This document shows positions 1-3,878 of a DNA stretch of 5,389 nucleotides, piece after piece. How positions within the stretch are numbered: position 1 is the stretch's first letter; each line of letters starts with the position of its first letter. The translations under genes and the position numbers were made by a program. Source of the DNA: STD2-77 sp964503935. GTDB lineage: Bacteria; Patescibacteriota; Minisyncoccia; JAHIHE01; JAGLIN01. The notes below the pieces were generated by a model, which worked only from the letters and a program-made list of their open reading frames with translations, had not been told where the DNA came from and did not search any database. The stretch lies in the NCBI GenBank assembly GCA_964503935.1, contig CAZDCJ010000056.1, forward strand, positions 1 through 5,389, written 5' to 3'.

Positions 1-66
1 GACGAGGATTACGAAGTGATGCGCAGGAAGGAAGAGAGGGTACTGGGGAAGTTGTGTGAGAAATGA
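1..66 (+). CDS. ybeY: C-terminal end of probable rRNA maturation endonuclease YbeY (5' truncated by window)
   Basis: Frame 1 is open from the first base and ends at TGA 64-66, giving 21 residues that begin DEDYEVMRRKEERVLGKL. YbeY proteins end, after their zinc-binding HGxLHLxGxDH motif, with an acidic stretch followed by a helix of the form M-x-x-x-E-x-x-(I/V)-L. The visible tail fits that pattern: an acidic DED, then a Met, an RKEE and a VL. YbeY is a metal-dependent endoribonuclease acting in 16S rRNA 3'-end maturation and ribosome quality control. A DgkA-type kinase directly downstream of ybeY is a common bacterial arrangement, which supports the call. The catalytic His triad lies outside the window, so the identification rests on a short tail and on context. 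It could be another protein with a charged C-terminal helix. Confidence 0.55.
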   Translation, partial: DEDYEVMRRKEERVLGKLCEK

Positions 67-138
67 ATGGATTGTTTTCTTTGTTCGGAATGATAGTACG
101 TTTTTTGAGTTTCTAATTTTTCGGGGAAGGTTTTTGTG

Positions 139-267
139 TGTCATTTCGAGCCAGAGGCGAGAAATCGGGGATTCGTACGGAGCAAAGAGCGCAGGCTGAT
201 AAAAATAACGAATATTCGGCTTTGTATATTTCTCAGATTTCTCAGTCGTGCCTCCTTCGAAATGACA
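139..267. repeat. Degenerate terminal inverted-repeat element (MITE- or REP-like), non-coding
   Basis: The left end TGTCATTTCGA (139-149) is the exact reverse complement of TCGAAATGACA (257-267). Moving inwards, GAGAAATC (159-166) pairs with GATTTCTC (236-243), and a GAGGC on the left (154-158) has its complement GCCTC on the right (250-254). The arms therefore match in three blocks separated by unequal spacers, and enclose about 70 bp. The interior contains a perfect 10-bp palindrome, CGAATATTCG, at 209-218. Ends of the type GTCATTTCGA...TCGAAATGAC recur in dispersed palindromic elements of many bacterial genomes. That this copy belongs to such a family is inference. No transposase is encoded inside, so any movement would have needed a transposase supplied in trans. 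Unequal spacers suggest an old, decayed copy. Confidence 0.6.
228..245. repeat. Perfect tandem duplication of the 9-mer ATTTCTCAG
   Basis: Positions 228-236 and 237-245 are identical and adjacent. The second copy forms part of the right inner arm of the inverted-repeat element. The duplication sits beside that arm and could be a replication-slippage product that helped make the two arms unequal. Confidence 0.75.
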
Positions 268-365
268 AATACTACGGGAATGATATCCAAAGACTGGAAG
301 CTATAAGCGAAAGAATGCAGGAAATTTTAGCTACGATAAGGTCATCCGATTAATCCGATAAAATC

Positions 366-737
366 ATGATAAATCTCAAGAGACTCATAAGGAGTTTCAA
401 ACATGCGTGGAGTGGCCTGCGGTATGCTCTCCGGGAGCCGAATTTTATGATAGAGATTACGGCTGCCACTGTCGCGATTTTCTTTGCACTCTATTTCCGG
501 ATAGAAAGATGGGAATGGGCGGCGCTGTTTTTGGTCATCCTTCTGGTGCTTATGCTGGAAATCGTCAATACGGTCTTCGAGCGGATGATTGACATTATGG
601 TGCCTCGATCGCATCCTTATGCGAAAATAATAAAGGATATGATGGCTGGGGCGGTACTTTTGGCTTGTTTTGGCTCCGTATTTGTCGGTTTTGTGATATT
701 CTGCCCGTATTTGTCCTTCTTACTGGAGTCTATTTAG
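366..737 (+). CDS. dgkA: DgkA-family membrane lipid kinase (diacylglycerol or undecaprenol kinase)
   Basis: This 123-residue protein has the usual size and layout of the prokaryotic DgkA family: a short amphipathic N-terminus (FKHAWSGLRYAL, 11-22) and three hydrophobic segments at roughly 31-46, 51-70 and 93-118. The family signature is clear: EIVNTVFERMID (65-76) matches E-x-x-N-(S/T)-x-x-E-x-x-x-D, and KD at 90-91 matches the conserved Lys-Asp before the third helix. By alignment with E. coli DgkA, E65 corresponds to its catalytic E69, and E24 and E30 to its E28 and E34. The enzyme transfers the gamma-phosphate of ATP to a membrane lipid. In E. coli the substrate is diacylglycerol; in many Gram-positives it is undecaprenol, which feeds the wall carrier-lipid pool. 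Sequence alone does not decide the substrate here. Phe replaces the more common Ile/Ala in NTVFE. The ATG at 366 has no usable Shine-Dalgarno; it is chosen because it preserves the full N-terminal helix. Confidence 0.9.
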   Translation: MINLKRLIRSFKHAWSGLRYALREPNFMIEITAATVAIFFALYFRIERWEWAALFLVILLVLMLEIVNTVFERMIDIMVPRSHPYAKIIKDMMAGAVLLACFGSVFVGFVIFCPYLSFLLESI

Positions 738-743
738 GGATAC

Positions 744-772
744 TTTTTCTTTTTTAAAATATATACTATAAT
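744..772 (+). promoter_or_regulatory. Putative sigma70-type promoter for ftsA
   Basis: TATAAT at 767-772 matches the -10 consensus perfectly and lies in a very AT-rich context. The hexamer TTTTTC at 744-749 has the right spacing (17 bp) for a -35 box but matches TTGACA poorly. Transcription would start near 779 and give a leader of about 74 nt. In DNA this AT-rich a TATAAT can occur by chance, so the call is tentative. Confidence 0.45.
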
Positions 773-845
773 AAGCGTAGGAATTTGGCGCATTTTTTCG
801 GCATATTTCTGAATCGGAACATAAAGAGAATTATTTTTAAACAAA

Positions 846-851
846 AGGGAG
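846..851 (+). promoter_or_regulatory. Short-spaced Shine-Dalgarno-like sequence before ftsA
   Basis: AGGGAG at 846-851 contains GGAG complementary to the 16S rRNA 3' end, but only one base separates it from the ATG at 853, much closer than the usual 5-9. It is the only start in the window with a visible purine-rich SD-like run at the ATG. The ATG is nevertheless right for the protein, because the ATPase phosphate-1 motif begins nine residues in. Confidence 0.4.
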
Positions 852-852
852 C

Positions 853-2094
853 ATGTCAAAAGAAAATATCGTAATCGGGCTTGATCTGGGCACAAGCCAG
901 ATCAGGACAATCGTCGCGCAGATACAGGGAGACGAGTCCCGACCGCTGGTGCTGGGAGTAGGGGTTGCGCCTTCGGCAGGGATAAGCAATGGGGTGGTGG
1001 TAGATATCGAAGAGACGATCAGTGCTATCAACAAATCCAAAGAAGAAGCTGAGCGTATCGCAGGAGTTCCGGTTGAGCATGCTTTCGTGAGCATCAACGG
1101 CAAGCACATCGCGTCCCAATTCTCAAAAGGAGTAGTGGCAGTATCGCGGGCGGACGGAGAGATCAGCGAAGAGGACGTCAGTCGTGTGGTGAACGCGGCG
1201 CAGGCGATTTCCGTACCGACCAACAAGGAAATCATCAATGTGATCGCGTGCAGTTATACGATAGACGGACAGGAACAGATCAAATATCCGGTGGGCATGA
1301 ACGGAGTGCGTCTGGAAGTTAACGCGCTCCTTATCCAAGGGGCAGCTCCCTTCATCAAGAACTTGGAAAAATGCGTCCAGCAGAGATGCGGCATCGATAT
1401 CGATGACCTGATTTTTGCGCCTATGGCGGCGACCAAGGCGGTCGTTTCGCGCCGACAGAAAGAGTTGGGCGTGGTGGTAGTGGATCTCGGGAAAGAGACT
1501 ACTGGCATTTCCGTATATGAAGACGGAAATATTCTGGGCGTGAAAGTCATTCCTATCGGTTCCGGACACATCACTAATGATATCGCGATCGGACTTCGGA
1601 CTTCCATCGATGTGGCGGAAAGGATCAAGCTCGAATATGGCAATGCGATTCCGGCGGATGTCGCCAAGGCGGAAGAAATAGATCTTTCAGAACTGGATTC
1701 GGGCGAGGAAGGTGTGTTCAAGCGTCATTATGTCGCGGAAATCATCGAGGCTCGCGCGGAAGAGATACTGGGCATGGTTGACGACGAGCTCAAGAAGCTG
1801 GACAAGAGCGGCATGCTTCCGGCAGGAGTAGTGATAACAGGGGGAGGCGCCAAGTTGCCAGGCATGGTGAATCTTGCGAAGAAGATACTCAGGCTTCCGG
1901 CGCAGATAGGATACCCGATGGAAATGAACGGTGTAGTCGACAAGATTGATGATCCGGAGTTCGCGACCTCAGTGGGACTCCTGCTGTGGGAAGCGGATGA
2001 TAATGGGGTCTTTGCCGCTGAGAAGACCATGGGGCTGGATTTCGGGGGAATAAGCAAGAAGATCGGCGGCCTATTCAAGAGCATCTTGCCTTAG
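853..2094 (+). CDS. ftsA: Cell division protein FtsA, actin-like membrane tether for FtsZ
   Basis: This 413-residue protein is typical in length for FtsA. It binds ATP, polymerises, and anchors FtsZ to the inner face of the membrane. Motifs appear in order: phosphate-1 GLDLGTSQIR (9-18); the FtsA-specific 1C (SHS2) domain at about 85-165; phosphate-2 VVVVDLGKETTGISVY (207-222); the adenosine motif VVITGGGAKLPGM (326-338); and a C-terminal amphipathic helix, ISKKIGGLFKSIL (400-412), with lysines on one face and bulky hydrophobics on the other, which would insert in the membrane. The linker before this helix is short. Phosphate-2 is unusual: the canonical D-x-G-G-G-T-T reads D-L-G-K-E-T-T. ftsZ follows after 83 bp, the conserved ftsA-ftsZ pairing. 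ftsQ is not upstream, where it lies in E. coli; a DgkA-type gene is there instead. Identification is secure. Confidence 0.97.
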   Translation: MSKENIVIGLDLGTSQIRTIVAQIQGDESRPLVLGVGVAPSAGISNGVVVDIEETISAINKSKEEAERIAGVPVEHAFVSINGKHIASQFSKGVVAVSRADGEISEEDVSRVVNAAQAISVPTNKEIINVIACSYTIDGQEQIKYPVGMNGVRLEVNALLIQGAAPFIKNLEKCVQQRCGIDIDDLIFAPMAATKAVVSRRQKELGVVVVDLGKETTGISVYEDGNILGVKVIPIGSGHITNDIAIGLRTSIDVAERIKLEYGNAIPADVAKAEEIDLSELDSGEEGVFKRHYVAEIIEARAEEILGMVDDELKKLDKSGMLPAGVVITGGGAKLPGMVNLAKKILRLPAQIGYPMEMNGVVDKIDDPEFATSVGLLLWEADDNGVFAAEKTMGLDFGGISKKIGGLFKSILP

Positions 2095-2110
2095 GAGACG
2101 GGATTTTCCG

Positions 2111-2128
2111 CCGATTTGCCCGATTTGC
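2111..2128. repeat. Perfect tandem duplication of the 9-mer CCGATTTGC
   Basis: Positions 2111-2119 and 2120-2128 are identical and adjacent, in the ftsA-ftsZ gap just upstream of the putative ftsZ promoter. They could be paired half-sites for a DNA-binding protein (a 9-bp period is close to one helical turn) or a slippage product. Confidence 0.7.
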
Positions 2129-2137
2129 TGAAAAAAG

Positions 2138-2153
2138 TTATTATGGATAATAA
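2138..2153. promoter_or_regulatory. Perfect 7+2+7 palindrome, possible operator at the ftsZ promoter
   Basis: TTATTAT (2138-2144) and ATAATAA (2147-2153) are exact reverse complements flanking GG. The palindrome ends five bases before the TATAAT box at 2159-2164, so it occupies the -35 to spacer region of that promoter. A dimeric regulator bound here would overlap RNA polymerase. All arm bases are A or T, so chance is a real alternative in an AT-rich gap. Confidence 0.4.
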
Positions 2154-2158
2154 TCGCT

Positions 2159-2164
2159 TATAAT
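2159..2164 (+). promoter_or_regulatory. Putative -10 box of a dedicated ftsZ promoter
   Basis: TATAAT is a perfect -10 consensus. Transcription would begin about 2171, only some seven bases before the ftsZ ATG at 2178, so this mRNA would be nearly leaderless. No good -35 box lies at the right distance; the best-placed hexamer, GTTATT at 2137-2142 (spacing 16), is weak and overlaps the palindrome. There is no Shine-Dalgarno between the box and the ATG, which agrees with leaderless initiation. ftsZ may also be read through from ftsA. Confidence 0.45.
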
Positions 2165-2177
2165 AGTTTAAAAATAT

Positions 2178-3713
2178 ATGAAAGAAGTAAAACCAGAGCT
2201 GGAGACTTTCGCCAGGATAAAGGTGGTAGGCGTTGGAGGGGGCGGCAACAATGCCATTAGTCGCATGGTGGAGGCCAATCTGAAAGGGATTGATTTCATC
2301 GCGGTAAACGCCGACGCGCAGGATTTGCATCACTGCAAGGTGCAGGAGAAGATACATATCGGCAAGAACCTCACCCGGGGTTTGGGCGCTGGAATGAATC
2401 CTGATATAGGGCGGCAGGCGGCGGAAGAGAACAGGGACGAGATACAGGACGCGCTCAAGAACGCGGACATGGTTTTCGTGACTTGCGGATTGGGAGGCGG
2501 TACCGGCACCGGAGCGGCGCCTATAATCGCGCAGGCTGCGAAAGAGGCGGGGGCGCTTACTGTCGCGGTAGTGACCCGGCCTTTCGCATTCGAAGGTTTG
2601 CAGCGCAGGAAGATTGCCGAGGCGGGGCTTTCGGCCCTCAAGGCGAACGTCGATACCATAATAACCATTCCCAACGATAAGATCCTGCAGGTCATCGATA
2701 AGAAAACTCCTCTTCTGGACTCTTTTAAGGTAGTGGACGACGTGCTCCGGCAAGGCGTGCAGGGGATTTCGGATCTCATCACGATCCCCGGTATCGTCAA
2801 CGTGGATTTTGCGGATGTCAAAGCGATCATGCAGAATACCGGTCCGGCGCTTATGGGCATCGGACGCGCAAGCGGAGAGAATCGCGCTGTGGATGCCGCC
2901 AAGCAGGCGATCAACAGCCCGCTCTTGGAGCTCTCAATCCATGGCGCACGCGGAGTATTATTCAATATCAGCGGCGGACCCGATCTCACCATGATGGAAG
3001 TCAACGATGCGGCGCAGGTTATCACCGAGTCAGTCGATCCGGAAGCGAAAGTCATCTTCGGAGCGATTACCGATGAAGATCTCAAGAAAGGAGAGATAAA
3101 GATCACGGTCATCGCGACCGGTTTCGCGGCCCCGGATATGATACGCGAGAAGGAATTCGAAAAGATGCTGGATGAGGTGGAAAAGAGAGGGGCCTTCGAA
3201 GTGCGCGAGACAAAGATATTGCCAAGGACCGAAGAAGACATATTCCGTCCCAAAGATCCGATAGTAGCTCCCAAACCAGAGGTTCCTTCCTCTGCGAAGA
3301 AAAATCTCTCTTCGTCCATCGCGGACGTGTTTCGCAAGGACAGAGACTTGAGAGATAAGGAGAAAGAACAAGAAGAAGCGAAGGAGACAGAAGAGGAAGG
3401 AGAAGAGAAGGATAAGAAAGAGGAGGTGCAGGACGGTAGCGAGAGGTTCTTCTCGGGTCCGGTCAGCCGAGCGGACGGCGCGGAGACATATGGAAGGAAA
3501 GACGATGAGACAGGGGCGAATCCTTTCATACCGCAGCGCGATACGCCTAAGCCTCTTACCTCTCCGACGCCGAATCCGGGAATGTCCCGAAGGGATGATG
3601 ACACACAGAAGCCATTCTCTTCGAAGATTAGCAATATAAAATATAACGACGAGTACGATATCCCGGCATTTCTCAGGAAGAAGATGGATAAAAATAAAAG
3701 AGAAGAAGACTAG
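2178..3713 (+). CDS. ftsZ: Cell division GTPase FtsZ with a long charged C-terminal linker
   Basis: FtsZ is the tubulin-like GTPase that assembles the division ring. The 511-residue protein shows every key element: a glycine-rich nucleotide loop VGVGGGGNNA (17-26), the tubulin signature GGGTGTGAAP (106-115), RPFAFEG (134-140), and the T7 synergy loop NVDFADV (208-214) with D210 and D213, which completes the GTPase site of the next subunit. The core ends near residue 318. A linker of about 170 residues follows, far longer than the roughly 50 of E. coli. It contains an acidic/basic segment (about 385-420, mostly E, K, D and R) and then a Pro/Ser/Thr-rich part (about 447-482). The terminal peptide YDIPAFLRKK (493-502) is the conserved tail that binds FtsA and other partners, here followed by a basic extension. 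The ATG at 2178 has no Shine-Dalgarno, but no better start exists. Confidence 0.98.
   Translation: MKEVKPELETFARIKVVGVGGGGNNAISRMVEANLKGIDFIAVNADAQDLHHCKVQEKIHIGKNLTRGLGAGMNPDIGRQAAEENRDEIQDALKNADMVFVTCGLGGGTGTGAAPIIAQAAKEAGALTVAVVTRPFAFEGLQRRKIAEAGLSALKANVDTIITIPNDKILQVIDKKTPLLDSFKVVDDVLRQGVQGISDLITIPGIVNVDFADVKAIMQNTGPALMGIGRASGENRAVDAAKQAINSPLLELSIHGARGVLFNISGGPDLTMMEVNDAAQVITESVDPEAKVIFGAITDEDLKKGEIKITVIATGFAAPDMIREKEFEKMLDEVEKRGAFEVRETKILPRTEEDIFRPKDPIVAPKPEVPSSAKKNLSSSIADVFRKDRDLRDKEKEQEEAKETEEEGEEKDKKEEVQDGSERFFSGPVSRADGAETYGRKDDETGANPFIPQRDTPKPLTSPTPNPGMSRRDDDTQKPFSSKISNIKYNDEYDIPAFLRKKMDKNKREED
3389..3412 (+). other. 24-base pure purine run within a purine-rich block of ftsZ
   Basis: Positions 3389-3412 contain only A and G on the + strand. 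Of the 60 bases from 3361 to 3420, 56 are purines. The block encodes the E/K-rich part of the FtsZ linker, so codon content largely explains it. Such polypurine-polypyrimidine tracts can adopt triplex (H-DNA) structures, but no mirror symmetry was demonstrated here. Confidence 0.7.
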
Positions 3714-3742
3714 ATAAGCCATATACCAGGAAAAACAAAAAC

Positions 3743-3811
3743 AAAAAACCTGCCCTTTTAGGAAGTTCGGTTCCGTTCAGCTCTATTCGCTAAAAATGAG
3801 GCAGTTTTTTT
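3743..3811 (+). terminator. Probable intrinsic terminator after ftsZ, with a structured loop
   Basis: CTGCC (3750-3754) pairs with GGCAG (3800-3804), and a run of seven T follows at once (3805-3811). The stem can extend inwards through TTTTAG (3756-3761) with CTAAAA (3790-3795), leaving a few bulged bases. Outwards, A-rich 3743-3748 faces the T run, so the structure could also act on the opposite strand. The large loop can form a small GGAA/TTCC hairpin (3761-3764 with 3771-3774), giving a branched shape that competes with the end of the long stem. Placement 30 bp after the ftsZ stop and ahead of nrdD suggests that it separates the two transcripts. The loop is long for a standard terminator, which lowers confidence. 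Confidence 0.6.
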
Positions 3812-3863
3812 GTTTGACGCACGCGGTTCGGATAAGAGAGATTTCTCAATTAACAGTAACAAG

Positions 3864-3869
3864 TTAAAT
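3864..3869 (+). promoter_or_regulatory. Weak -10-like box immediately before nrdD
   Basis: TTAAAT matches four of six bases of TATAAT and ends nine bases before the nrdD ATG, so any start from it would give a leader of only about three bases. TTGACG at 3814-3819 resembles a -35 box but is too far upstream (44 bp) to pair with it. No consensus NrdR box was seen in the gap. A promoter is expected here because of the terminator upstream; its exact place is uncertain. Confidence 0.25.
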
Positions 3870-3878
3870 AGAACATCG

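Larger units (their letters stand above)
67..365. other. 299-bp gene-free AT-rich gap between ybeY and the lipid kinase gene
   Basis: No convincing gene is seen on either strand. The left part (67-137) is T-rich with several short T runs but no clear GC-rich hairpin, so a terminator after ybeY is not supported. The middle (139-267) is an inverted-repeat element, listed separately. The right part (268-365) is A-rich and contains the short direct repeat ATCCGAT at 344-350 and 353-359, just before the kinase start. No strong promoter with both -35 and -10 boxes was found. The kinase may be read through from ybeY or transcribed from an unrecognised promoter. Confidence 0.6.
738..852. other. AT-rich spacer between the lipid kinase gene and ftsA
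   Basis: This 115-bp interval opens with a T-rich run (743-755) directly after the kinase stop codon. No preceding stable hairpin was found, so an intrinsic terminator is not claimed. It then contains a -10-like box (see the promoter entry) and ends with a purine-rich stretch before the ftsA ATG. No small gene was recognised. Confidence 0.5.

Noticed and set aside
138..353. 71-residue open frame starting with GTG at 138, with purine-rich GGGGAAGG seven bases upstream
   Set aside because: Its first half lies on the inverted-repeat element, with the terminal repeats translated as part of the protein. It has no recognisable domain. The C-terminal third looks like an amphipathic helix (NDIQRLEAISERMQEIL), so a real small protein is not excluded, but the repeat structure explains the sequence better.
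738..765. Intrinsic terminator after the lipid kinase gene, suggested by the T-rich run at 743-755
   Set aside because: No stable GC-containing hairpin precedes the T run.
2330..3634. 434-residue open frame on the - strand opposite ftsZ
   Set aside because: It is fully antisense to a certain gene, is Ser/Phe-rich with low complexity, shows no family motif, and is explained by the codon bias of ftsZ.
3714..3878. NrdR box or cobalamin-type riboswitch upstream of nrdD
   Set aside because: No sequence resembling the NrdR box pair was found. The gap is too short and lacks the conserved core for a cobalamin riboswitch.
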